Assembly (NCBI GenBank): GCA_015179025.1
Contig: WHUX01000036.1
Coordinates: forward strand, 62,001-126,000
Direction of reading: 5' to 3'
DNA from: Terfezia claveryi
Taxonomy: Eukaryota; Ascomycota; Pezizomycetes; Pezizales; Pezizaceae
DNA: 64,000 nucleotides
Below the pieces are notes generated by a model. That model was not told the DNA's origin. It worked only from the letters and a program-made list of their open reading frames with translations, and ran no database searches. The position numbers and the translations under genes are program-made. Below, in pieces: positions 23,988 through 34,847 of the stretch. Position 1 is the first letter of the stretch; every line of letters starts with the position of its first letter.

Positions 23988-24760
23988 TTAATCATCCTTC
24001 ATTACCTCCACTACAGGCCTGAGCTTAGCACTCTCTTCAATCCTTCCTATTTCCGCCAGATAGCATATTCTACTTGCCCAAATCTCATCCATAAGAAGCC
24101 TCAGCCGAATTGCAGCTACCACTCCATTTCCCACTCCTGTAAAGCCATAAACATCTACCACATCTACCACCTCTCCAAGCGGTGGCTGCAGTACCCTTCC
24201 TTCCGGTTGGTACCCAGGGGGAATATAAACCAACCCATTCACCAGGCAAGCCATCACAGCTAGCTTCTGCCTCAACTGTTCGAATATCTCATCAGCCCTG
24301 AACTTTGGGTATGGAACTACGAGTTGAGATGTTATCAGGGATACCGGGGCCTCCGATCGGCTGTCATAGAGAACCAGAATGTCTCCACGGAGCTGGAAGA
24401 TGTCAATGAGTTGACCTAGACAGTGACGGTAGGCCTTCACATAAAAAAGCCAATCATATCCTATATTACTGGCAACTGGACCAGGGTAGGAATAGGGAAT
24501 ATGTGCCTTCCAAGGTATCTGGTTATAGATTCGTTGTTCTAGAATAGCTTGTCGTGCAGGAGGGAGGTAGATGTGGTCGATAAATTGGTCCACAGACAGA
24601 GAAGCTCCTCGTGAAGCGTGAGGACATCAGCCCAGATGAGGTTATGCACATGGCTGGCTCCGAATTCAGCCTCGGAAGGCCAGGCTGGTTCGGGTTTAGG
24701 GGGGTCCAGAATTGGGGCTAAGACATGAAGTCGTTCAGGTTTTAATAATATAAGCGACGG
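23988..24760 (-). pseudogene. Frameshifted relic of an unidentified fungal protein
   Basis: A minus-strand frame from about 24615 to 23988 reads a coherent, non-repetitive protein (for example NIGYDWLFYVKAYRHCLGQL and RADEIFEQLRQKLAVMACL). It has no ATG and is preceded by a stop. In the next frame just upstream, codons continue the same sense (PAWPSEAEFG, HNLIWADVLTLHEELLCLW), ending where the lower frame starts. This looks like one gene broken by a single frame shift. I do not recognise the family. A two-exon gene with an unusual intron is the alternative. Confidence 0.45.
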
Positions 24761-27700
24761 AACCGTTGCATAAGGCCTCTAATAGCATGACGTTACCGCT
24801 ATCCACAGACCGCAGCTGAATTTCACCAAAGACCTGTTCATGTCACCGAACGAAGTTGGCCTCTATTACCAACTGTGTAATAAAAATATATTAACCGGAA
24901 TTGACCCTATGATCGTTGGCATCATATGAAAGATCAACCCCGCAAATGGAGCCGAATGACTAAGATTCTTCCCACCTCCCTTTGTACGATTCCAATTAGG
25001 CTCTCACAACCTAAGGTACATCTGAGTGACCTATTTATGCTGAATGCAGGTAATAGTGAGATTACGCCCAGTTGCAACCAACAGGTACTGTCCATATCAC
25101 CCTGTGTCGACGTCATGAGCTAATGAGTCAAGGTGATTGTAAATAAAATATGTCTTAGTAATAACCTCTTCCTGCCTGATGCGGGTAGTGTAGGTAGGTG
25201 TTTCGTTGCTATACAACACTATCCAATCACATATTGCCTCCAGACAGTTATAGTGGTGTAATAAATTACACGTAATTTTACTTCACAGAATTCAGGGTAA
25301 GTAATTTTTCACACACCTGAATTCAGCCGGGCCTAGGTACAGTCCCATTTCAGAGCAACAGTGGGACCCAGAAGAGGGTAGCCAACCCAAAGCGCCTGAT
25401 AAACAGCACCAAGATAAGACCAAGCAGGGCAGGGAAAGGGTGTTTCAACCCCCAATATTAATCGCTGCCAGACCGGCGCCGGAGGATGGTCTCAACGCGG
25501 CACAGCCATGCCCAGCTAGTTGTATCGTCCGGGCATTTTCTGAATGGGACTGTATATCCATTACATTGTTCTAACTCGGAGCTGCCCTGGCCTTCCTTGA
25601 GGCTTTCAACTTAGGATCCAAAATAAGTTTGCTTACCTCATTCCTCTGCCTTACTTCTCAAGCCAATATATACATGTACATGGGTCTCCTAGGACTTGGT
25701 CATACGCCTAGGGCTTTTGTCACGCAAAATTCTGTGCTTTTGAGACCAAATTCCCCGCGCAGGACGCACAAAAAGTCTTGGGGTCAATAACATACTGTCC
25801 TATTTTCTCATACCCACACAGGCAAACTTCTAGATATTACAGGACATGAGGGCTCTGGATGAGAGTCCAGTGATAACAAGGTATTAGTCCTGCAATCCAT
25901 AGTTATACGTTATATGAAAAGAATAAAAAATTCGGGCGGATTTGATATTTGATAATTGACAAATTACTAATATTATTATTAACGGCTAATCAAAAAAAAA
26001 GCCAACCAAAAAAACCGCTCCCCGCGGTCGCTTTGAGGCACACGGATAGCTCCTGTAGAGAACAGGGTTAGTAAGAACAGAGGTTCCTTTGGCAGTAGTG
26101 ATGCTATCCATATCCTTGCCAGAGAAAAAGAGAGGAAAATCTGTTCAGCTGGGGATTGAACCCAGATTACCTCCCTCTGCCTGAAACCAGTAGGACGATA
26201 CATAAGCAGATGTCACCTGCGCCATTCTGTGTTACTGGCCTGCAGCACGTAGCCTTGTGTTGCTTTTCAGCTCTTCAAGGTAGTGGGCCAGGGCGCTCTG
26301 AGGGTAACATCTCCAGCTTATTCTCACCAGAGGCTATGCATCCACACTGGTATACGTCAACTCCAGGCTATATTGTATGATATTCTAGTGGGTCGCTGCG
26401 GTGGCCACACCAAGCAGCTGTCGAACATGATGTTTCCTCCACTAAGCGCTTTGAGCGAGTTTCGACGTTGCCTGAGCCTATTACTTACTACTATGAAAGC
26501 TTTGAACTATGATTTTACATATATTTTCGGTAGTTACTGGAGCTGTCACTTTGACCTCTGTATTGAGATATGGGGTCCCTGTCGCCTCCACTGCCTATCC
26601 TTCTAAATACAGCAACTGTGAGAGTCTAGAAAGCAGGGTGGAAAAATTCCAAGGGCGGGGATGAACGAAGGGGATATGGGAGCTAAACGAATGCCCCAGT
26701 TTTGTTTGAACACCAGCAATCATATTGGCAAAGCGACTCGGTAGGCGGACAGTATGAAAGGGTAGTTCTTGTCAGGTTGCGGTTTCGGAAACAGGAACCA
26801 GACTACTTCCACTTATAGTCAATCTCGCTATGGCTAGGAGTGCAATTGTCTCTGTGCCATTTTGTGCGTTTCCCTGTGTGATTTCGTCTATATCAGGGCC
26901 TTATTATCCTTAAATTTCCGACGTCAGTTCAGGAAAATCATCCACACAGGAGGAAACTCTTGTTACCTGGTGCAGTTCTATAGGTCAAACTGGATTAGGG
27001 AATTTCCATTGTGGAACACCACCTCATGGGGAATTTGATGAAAGCAGAGGCGAAGTTATTGTGGCCCTGAACTGGGTAAGTAAGCCTTACGAACAGTCAT
27101 AGTTTCACAGTTGGTTCAGGAGGCGAGCTCAGTCAGGCTCTCGAGTCATCGGCTAAGTCCGTTAGTGACAGCACGGGGCGGCGTCTCTTTTGTTCCTGTT
27201 TATTGTATTTAGTTTGCGCGGGTCTGGCAGATTAACTTGCCTTACCCTTGAATCCACCGGGCTTCCGCGTGGCTCCTCATAGTCCCCCTACGGGGCTGCA
27301 TAGGAGTACTGAGTATTTAAAAAAAAAAAAAAAATTACGAACACTCTCTGAGCCGTCCCACAAATTTGAGAGAAATTGGTTTCGGCCTCGAAGCTGAGTA
27401 GCATAGTTCGTACCATTTGTTGCCGTGGACCCTGGAGCCGAGCAAACTGTACTTACGGGCTTTGTCTTTCACATCTCAGATTAAGTGCACCCTGGCCCGG
27501 GCTCTTGGACTGGCCCCAATGCAGAGTTCGAGGCGTACAACAATTGCAACTCCATATTAGGCAGGGAGATGGCAGTCGGCCCAAGCACCGTATGTGCCTC
27601 CTAGATAGAGGATATCTGTTAAATACAATACATACGTGTGCCAAATGGTCAACTTCAGGAGCCGCACCACACCTGAGGCTGTAAAACGCCATTTATTGGA

Positions 27701-28452
27701 TGCATATATCCTATCGCGATACGCCAGTAAGGTAATTGCTATAACATACTCCACTCTCTTAATTCGAGTTCGAAGATCAGAAAAAGAAACCCTAGAAGTG
27801 TTTATAGCTTATGCGCGGCTGAATGCGCGACTGCAAGCACCCATCTTTTGTCTTCATTACTTCAAGCTCAAGAAGCTTGGTTACGGACACAGTCTCGAGC
27901 CGAATGCACCCGGTTTTGTATATTGCTACCTGAAGAGAATCACCTGCCAAGCTGTCTGGGGCTCCGCTGAAGGCACCTCGCCTCTGGCATGCAGGAAGCC
28001 CGAAAACATTTCGATTACCAGGGATGTGGTTTTATATGCATGTCTCGGGAAGTAACATGACTTCCCAACTGCAAGCCCATTCTTTCGCTCGGGCCCGTTT
28101 ACGGGTGGAGCTCATTTCATCCACGGCATCATGGAAATCTGGAGTTTGTTTTTCTGACTTTCCCTTGTAGTTGCGATGGCAAACAAACTTGAGATACCTG
28201 CCTGTAATGAAGTGGTCTCAGTGAAGCCTGTGCAGTAAAACAGTAAGTAACAAAGCTATCATCTTCCATATTGACATGGAGTATGTGTTTTACTTCCCAT
28301 CAATACCCAGCCTAGGTAGGAGTTCTCCTCCTCGAGACCTATGCTAGGTTTCCATCACATCTCATATAAATAGGTATGATACCTTGAGCTGTTTTGTATC
28401 TCTCATTCTTCAAAGTTCTTCGACTCAATTTTCTTCGATACGATCCCTCCAA
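24761..28452. other. Intergenic DNA with weak coding hints
   Basis: No firm gene. A minus-strand tRNA-like B box and T-arm (CTGGGTTCAATCCCCAG) lies at about 26150-26167 without a matching acceptor or anticodon arm. A possible exon fragment at about 26936-27075 reads SSTQEETLVTWC then GNFHCGTPPHGEFD and ends at a consensus donor GTAAGT, but no complete gene could be built. A 139-codon frame at 27636-28055 and its antisense frames match nothing known. Confidence 0.4.
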
Positions 28453-30455
28453 ATGAAAGGCCTTCTCCTTTTTGGCCTTGCTTGCCTACTTGCTCTGACG
28501 AGAGTACGAACAGCCAATGGCAGAAATCTCGGCCAGGCCCATCAGCGCATTGACAAGCTACAAGAACGAGATTATAGGCCTCTTGCCGGCCCAGGAAGGG
28601 ATTGCCCAGACACAAAATGGCATACGTCGACATCGACCAAGAAGATAATCCTGACACAAACAAAAACTATGTCAGTCCCACCCACCCTTTTTGCTATGCT
28701 ATGGAACAACTACTGACTAGCTCAAATAGGTATTCCAAGACTGGTAGACAGAGGGTCACAAAAACATGTACAACTACACTTCGGGTGCCCACGACCATCT
28801 GGCAGACCCAGAAGTTTCCGATAACAAGGACACTGACGAAAGCACCCATGGCCACGGTGTTTAGGCCCACAACTATTACAGTGACTAAGACACATATTGA
28901 GCGAGAAATTGTAACTGTGTTTAAGGTGTGAGTGCTGACCTACTTCTCTTCGCGTTGGATATAATCTCACGTTTTGACCTAGCAGTTGCACAAATGAACC
29001 TGTAATGTCCACTCACATGGCGACAGAGACTCTCACCAACGTTGGCACGGGCACAGTGACCCAGGTTATCACAGAAACTGTTCATGTAACGGCCACTGTA
29101 CTTCAGTACACTACCCAGCCTGTGCCCGAGGTTGTGACGACATTAACTGTGACTGACCCGCCACCGACGATCAATGTCTCCACATTCACAGTGACAGAGA
29201 TGATAACTGTCACAGTACCACCTTCGGTACGAGTAGAAATAGCAACAATCACAGTCAGTCAATCGGAGCTGCCTGTTTGCCCCTCAGGCTCGACAACAGC
29301 CAGTGCCACTCCAACGGCCACCCCTGATACCGTTGGCAACAATACCAGTACTGTAACCTCCGACCCTCCATTCTCGCCAGCATCTTCATCTACCACAGCT
29401 GAGACACCAACCTTCCCTAATAGCTTTGGCAACAATACCAGTACTATAATTTCTGACCTTTCAGCCTCGGCAACAACCTCACCTACCACACTCGAGATAC
29501 AAACCTTCTCTGATGGCATTGGCAACAATACCAGTACTATGGTTTCTGACGTTCCACCCTCGCCAACATCACCTACCATAGTTGAGACGCCCATTTACCC
29601 TGATAGCATTGGCAACTATACCAGTACTGTAATTTCTGACCTTCCACCCTCGCCAACATCACTTACCATAGTTGAGACGCCCATTTACCCTGATAGCATT
29701 GGCAACTATACCAGTACCGTAATTTCTGACCTTCCACCCTCGCCAACATCACTTACCATAGTTGAGACGCCCATTTACCCTGATAGCATTGGCAACTATA
29801 CCAGTACCGTAATCTCCGACCTACCAACCTCGCCAACATCTTCATCCACCACAGTTGAGAAACCAATCTCTCCGGAAATTACCCCCACTACACCCAGTGT
29901 AAATATCTCCGCCGTCGCTCTACCAACCATATCCTGCAACTTCCCACCCATCGCCCTAAACAATACTTTTGAAACCCTCTCCGATATCAGCGCCTGGTCC
30001 ACGTACCTCTTTCTCTTCGGCACTTCCGCCAGCTATCCCCCCTCCGGTGTACTAGCCCCAGCCCACTCTGGCAGCCGGTACCTAAAGATGCGGATGAGCG
30101 GCTCAGTTACTACACCAGGAGCCCGAATGACTGTTACTCGTGCTATCAGTAATATTTGCTCCGGCGCGGAGTATGAGATGAGCGCATGGGTGAGGGCACC
30201 GACCCTGGATGGGTCCACGGGGGGAGATGTACGGCAGAATTTTGGGGAACGGAGGTGGTAGATGGAGTGGCTGGGAAGTTTAGGTTTGTGATGAGTGGGG
30301 TTGTGATCGAGGATGGGGTATGGAGGATGATACAGGGTGGATGGATGCAAGCAGTTGGGGCGGAGCAGGTGCAGATGCGGTTTTATGTGCGGTGTGAGGG
30401 AAGTGGGGAGAGGAATGTGTATATGGACGATTTTGTAGTGGAGAAGATGGAGTAG
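28453..30455 (+). CDS. Secreted Thr/Ser-rich repeat glycoprotein with CBM-like C-terminus (frameshifted as read)
   Basis: Exons 28453-28670, 28730-28927 and 28986-30455, with introns 28671-28729 (phase 2) and 28928-28985 (phase 2). The protein starts with a signal peptide (MKGLLLFGLACLLALTRV). Next comes a Thr/Val-rich stalk of TVT/TVTE motifs, about six 30-residue repeats (SIGNYTSTVISDLPPSPTS type, with N-glycosylation sites), and a C-terminal domain of about 150 residues resembling CBM4/9 jelly-roll modules (CNFPPIALNNTFET, YEMSAWVRAP, then VYMDDFVVEKME). The frame breaks in a G6 run (30219-30224); one more G would restore a continuous protein of about 628 aa. As read, it ends early at GERRW. 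Probably a cell-wall or adhesin-like surface protein. The break may be real or an assembly error. Confidence 0.7.
29310..29870 (+). repeat. 90-bp coding tandem repeat
   Basis: Three nearly identical 90-bp units start at 29581, 29671 and 29761 (GTTGAGACGCCCATTTACCC). More diverged units precede (near 29400, 29491) and follow (near 29854). Each encodes 30 residues with one N-glycosylation site. Recent unit expansion keeps the frame. Confidence 0.85.
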
Positions 30456-31644
30456 CTATGCGTGAAGTATAATCCTCTTTTTATCGGGTTTAGGAGGAGG
30501 AAACTATAGCTAATCATGATATTGGGACTCGGCGGGCATTTTTATTTCTATGAATATTGTATTATCTATTTTTAGCCAGGTGCATCCGTATAATTAGATA
30601 GCTTATTATATTTTCGAGGGCTTAATTTTAATATCCCACGGGACTTGACCACCGTTAGTACTGATTGGACTGAATGATACCAAGTACCTGGTTTCCCCAA
30701 GACCGTTCTGAGTATTCTGCAGTATTTACCCTAACCTCCCTAGGGATTCTAGTACCTCCAGTCGTGGTTCTGGTATTCATTAAGTATAACTAACTAGACT
30801 AACCTATACCACCATTCGAATGATAACCTGCCAGGAACAAAACAAAGCGTGCGATATCGATATGACGGCGGCCACTAACTAGATTTGATTGAGTAGCAGT
30901 CTTTAGTGCTTGATATTCTCGACATCCGCGGTTGAGCTCTTAGGTTTATGGTTACCCTGAAGCCTATAATTCCATGTTAACGTTTTGGATATTAGAGGGT
31001 GAGCACCTTGTTAGGCTCTCAGTGTTATGATATATGTCTATGACAAGGCTGTAGGGTTGGCGTAACAATTTGCTCGCTATACTTGCCCTTACGGGTATTG
31101 CTGGCTTTTTCAGGGTTAACACTAATGTCAGGACCCGTGCTGTAATATGGAGCTCGTCAGGGTAAGGTTTATTTCTATGCCTAGGGTTGAGGGGCTGAAG
31201 AAAAGTTCAAACAAAGCATGCGAATGTAATATATTGTGGCAAAAAAATATCATATAAGAATTTTCAGAAAACTAAAGAGTAGCAGTTTTCTTTTCTTTTT
31301 TTTTTTTTTTTCCGCGATGGATTGCTCATATGCTTTGCATGTACCTTGGAAGAATAAGAGTTCTGCACCAAAAGACCTCATCTGGAATAAAAACGCGTGA
31401 GATACCTAGCATTGCTGATATTTCCAAAAACGATATACGCAAGGGTGCTGCGACTCCTTATGGCCATGGGGTAGGAGGCTGTCCTGGCAATTCAGGCCTG
31501 GAGTGTTGTTGTGCTTACCCTAGGTGGGGGTGGGCCATGGGGCGCATTTCGGTGTATATATATTCCCAGCTGATAGATAAACCCGCCAACGCCAGCTATT
31601 AGAAACGCCTCGGTAATGGGAGCTTACACACTATTCGATCTGCG
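30456..31644. other. Intergenic DNA
   Basis: AT-rich DNA after the glycoprotein gene. The frame 31330-31602 has no family signal. A T-rich run lies near 31290-31312. No gene or element recognised. Confidence 0.5.
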
Positions 31645-31861
31645 GTAGACTGTTGGGCTGAGCTTAAGTAAGACTCACGGAGCATGCTTATAAGCTGAGC
31701 ATCGTGGGCAGGCAAGTTACCCGAAGAGTAATCACTAAAACGGAAAGCATATCAAGATAGATGTAGCTTTAGAGCATAGCCGAGCGGAGGCCTGGAACCT
31801 CATGGGGCCGTTCCCTACTCCCAATTGACCAGAGCAGGTGTATACTACTTTCAGAAATATC

Positions 31862-31868
31862 TATAAAG
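31862..31868 (+). promoter_or_regulatory. TATA box of paralogue D
   Basis: TATAAAG followed by CCAG, 171 bp upstream of the D start codon, matching the arrangement in A and B. Confidence 0.6.
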
Positions 31869-32032
31869 CCAGGTCTTCCTGTTTGCCAAAATGTCCCACT
31901 CACCACCACAGCACTACTACAGCATCACAGCTCCTCAAGCCTCTCCCAGTGCCAGAAATAATCCTCTCTTTCCCGAGGTTCCAATACATCTCTCGCTACT
32001 TAGCAAAAGCTTTCAAGCACCGAAATATCAAG

Positions 32033-32596
32033 ATGCATGGCCTTATGAATGTTGTTGCCCTCATGGGTGGGCTCCTTTCCTTGTCTCAAAGTAAGTTCTC
32101 ATATCATGTCATACAGGGCTCTATAAGCGTTGATCTTCCTCCCATTTCCGCACTAGATGCATATGGTGGCTACAATTGCTAACGAATTTTAAACACTGCA
32201 GGTGTTTCTGGAGCTGCATTACAAGTTCGCCAAACAAATGAAACAGGAACTCTCACCTGTACCCGGATTTCCCTCATTGGGTTCCCTCTCAAAGACGATT
32301 GTGCCGCTGCCTTGGCCCAAGTCAAACCAGTCAAACCGCGATTCTGCATCGAAGTATTCCGACCCCAATTAGACTATATTACGGTTGGGACTTGCACGAT
32401 TCATACATATAGCACAACCCGTGGGATGGCTCACTGCTTGGACGGCAACCTGATTATTAAGGGAGGAAAGGAAATTTTGGCAAACTGCACCTCCATAATT
32501 GGAGATCAAGAGTACACTGGGGGACAGTACGAATGGTCGACTGTTGGAGAAAATGGCGAGGGTGTTAGTTTCATTAGAGCTCCTCTTGTAGCTTAA
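32033..32596 (+). CDS. Small secreted six-cysteine protein, paralogue D
   Basis: Exons 32033-32090 and 32202-32596 (intron 32091-32201, phase 1) encode about 150 aa. The signal peptide is MHGLMNVVALMGGLLSLSQS. It has six cysteines (LTC, DDC, RFC, GTC, AHC, ANC), an NETGTLTC site and the TGGQYEW box. It is the plus-strand copy of paralogue B, and only exon 2 appears as an obvious open frame. The frame is intact, so all four copies look functional. Probably an extracellular protein of unknown function. Confidence 0.8.
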
Positions 32597-33194
32597 CTTT
32601 GTGCGAACCGATAGGCGAGTGAACAGGCTAGGCTGTAGGTCGGAGGAGTTATATTGGATAGTTTGTTATGGAGAGTAGATTTCTTTGCTTGAATGGGTTA
32701 GTCAGTATATGGAAATAATGTCATCTTGCTATAATATATGTATAAGTAAATGATTATCTACTTGTCACACTGCATGTACGTCGATATTTAGTGTGAATGA
32801 ATATTATTCCTACAGCCCCGAGGCTGATAATCCTTACATTATTGCACCGGCATTCGAGTTACTGTAACTCCGGGTGTCATACTGAACAACTTCAGCCCAA
32901 TAGCTGATACTACGGAAACTCACGAAACATGATTACCTAGAACACTTTGTGGCTATAACTGCTGTATTTGGTAGGATTAAGCCCTGCTTACTCGCGTGGT
33001 GAGATCAGCCTTAATTAGGCTTATAAGGCCTATCCTGCCTGCAGCCATTGACCTTATGCACTGCACTGTTCCGTGCCAAGCAAACAAGGTAAGTACAGAT
33101 ATCTGTGCAGAAAACAACGCTTGGCATTGCATTGATATTTGACCGGCGGCTACCTAGGTAAGGAGTTGTGCCCCGAGCTTTGTCTGGTTCGTTG

Positions 33195-33247
33195 GTTTTT
33201 TTTCTCCTCTTTCGAGGGGCTTGTGCCAACCAGTCTAGTTTTTTTCT
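33195..33247. repeat. Full-length micro-insertion with TSD
   Basis: A 32-bp insert (33206-33237) is flanked by a G, eight T, CT block (33195-33205) and a G, seven T, CT block (33238-33247). It ends CTTGTGCCAACCAGTCTA and starts with a CCTC...GAGG hairpin, like the copy at 9368-9399. Confidence 0.78.
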
Positions 33248-33387
33248 GTGTAGCTTAGTATGTATGTATTCGTTGGTCGATCAGGAGTTCAGGGTAACAA
33301 ACTACTTGAATCCGGGCTTGGCTGTTTTACTTACTGTGCTGTCGATGCAAAACTTAGCGTTGCTATTGATTGGATGTAACATGTTAT

Positions 33388-33418
33388 GCCAGTGATTAGT
33401 CTGGTTGGCCAGTGATTA
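33388..33418. repeat. 9-bp micro-insertion with perfect 11-bp TSD
   Basis: GTCTGGTTG (33399-33407) lies between exact copies of GCCAGTGATTA (33388-33398 and 33408-33418). The shortest clear member. A possible further partial copy (GTAGTCTGGTTG) is at about 33569-33580. Confidence 0.75.
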
Positions 33419-34026
33419 TATAGCTGGATGCACGGAACGAAAGTTTCTTTTCTTCCTTCCTTCTACAGTTAAATATATGACTGCTTGGTGCCAAGCTACA
33501 AAAGGAAAGAACTTTAATTTGAAATGTCTTAAGTACCGCCATCCACTGGTGAATAACGATCTTGTCAGTAGTCTGGTTGTTTAAAGACATAAGGTAGCAT
33601 TAGTGCACTTTCTCAATAAACTGGGGACCGTTATACCTCAGTGAGCGTGTTACCATTGCGCTTGGATATCACCTTTACTGTATAAGCTCGACCCTTCGAC
33701 CCTTGTCTTTAAACTGACAAGGATCATTATTCACCAAGTGGATGCGGTAGTCAGCATTTTTCGGATTTACCAACCAGCTTCCGCAAGCTACAAGTCCGAG
33801 GCTACCTATTATAAGCAAAAAAAAAAAAAAAAAAACACGGCCAAATTTATTAGAACTTGCTTGGTTTTTAGAATGGAATAATCTGCCGAATATAATTACC
33901 AAAGTAATTGGAAAATAACACCCGCTCTCTGAAAATAATGCCCGTCTCACACACAACACAGACACCGCAGCATATGCATATGTATGTACATATCCGTAAA
34001 AATGGGCGGAAAAAAAAAAAAGTACT

Positions 34027-34170
34027 GCATCGATCGGGAGTCGAATCCGAACCAATTGCTCCTCCTCCACAGGAGGGTGTGTTGTGCCAACCAGAGTACC
34101 AATTGCTTTTGACGGCAATTATCCTACCATGGACTAGTCTGGTTGGCACAAGCCCCAGGGCCATGGACAT
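34027..34170 (-). pseudogene. tRNA-Gly-like relic carrying two micro-insertions
   Basis: On the minus strand, after skipping two inserts, the segment folds roughly as a tRNA. The acceptor strands GCTTCGA and TCGATGC pair with one mismatch, the D arm is TCC-ATGGTA-GGA, the anticodon arm ATTGC...GCAAT has a damaged loop, and the T arm is TCGGA-TTCGACT-CCCGA. Insert 1 (34061-34097, 37 bp) sits in the anticodon arm between exact copies of ACCAATTGCT (34051-34060 and 34098-34107). Insert 2 (34135-34160, 26 bp) sits near the 5' end between exact copies of CCATGGAC (34127-34134 and 34161-34168). Not a functional tRNA gene. Confidence 0.6.
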
Positions 34171-34203
34171 CGAAGCCAGTTTAATATCTTATTCATCAGG
34201 TGA

Positions 34204-34281
34204 TGCATCGATCCGGAGTCGAACTGAGCCAATTGCTCGGAAGGCAATTATCCTAGTAGCGTGCCAACCAGACTCCTTAGT
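34204..34281 (-). pseudogene. Second tRNA-Gly(TCC)-like relic with a micro-insertion
   Basis: On the minus strand the 3' half of a tRNA is recognisable: anticodon arm ATTGC-CTTCCGA-GCAAT (anticodon TCC, glycine), T loop TTCGACT and 3' acceptor strand TCGATGCA. The 5' part is broken in the D arm by GTGCCAACCAGAC (34261-34273), flanked by TCCTAGT and TCCTTAGT. It could also be a tRNA-derived SINE. Confidence 0.55.
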
Positions 34282-34847
34282 TATTCTGTCTACTGTACAT
34301 AGAACCTGCCCGTGCAATCAAGCATACACATGGTTTGAGAGCGCACGTGCAAACAAGTATAATAAATGTCAATTGTACTCCGTATTTCGAAATCTTTATG
34401 TACATAAATGCTCATCCATCCACCTTCCCATGTTACTTGTCAACCCCAGCCCATAGCGCCTGCCCCGCGAACGATGGTTCCAAAACGACGTCCTAGACTT
34501 GCTTCGCTCCTCGCAACTACGGCTGATCCTGAGCATGGCAGTATATCGAAGGTATTGGGGACATCGGAGGCATGGCATAGTATGGTACTGAGGCATATGT
34601 CATGAATGCATTTTATATATATGCATGCATTTGCTTTCGAGGCTTCTCTATATATATGCGAGAAGCTCATAAGTTACTTTCGAGGCTTCTTCATACATAT
34701 GCGAGAAGCTCATGCTTTCGAGACTTATATACGGATATATGAATAATAATCATTGACAACCGGGTGAGCTATTGATGGGCTAATAGTCTACCAATTTACA
34801 GTTCCAGGTTTTAGTGTATTTTTGGAACAATAATTGACCATGAGACA

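Larger units (their letters stand above)
31645..32880 (+). repeat. Duplicated gene unit (copy with paralogue D)
   Basis: Inverted partner of 18600-19785. Homology covers the distal promoter, 5' untranslated region, both exons, the intron and about 280 bp of 3' flank. Confidence 0.75.

Noticed and set aside
26150..26200. Possible tRNA gene (minus strand)
   Set aside because: A T-arm-like CTGGGTTCAATCCCCAG is present, but no matching acceptor, D arm or anticodon arm could be found.
27636..28055. 139-codon plus-strand frame before the glycoprotein gene
   Set aside because: No recognised domain, no signal peptide, and antisense frames of equal quality; left as intergenic.
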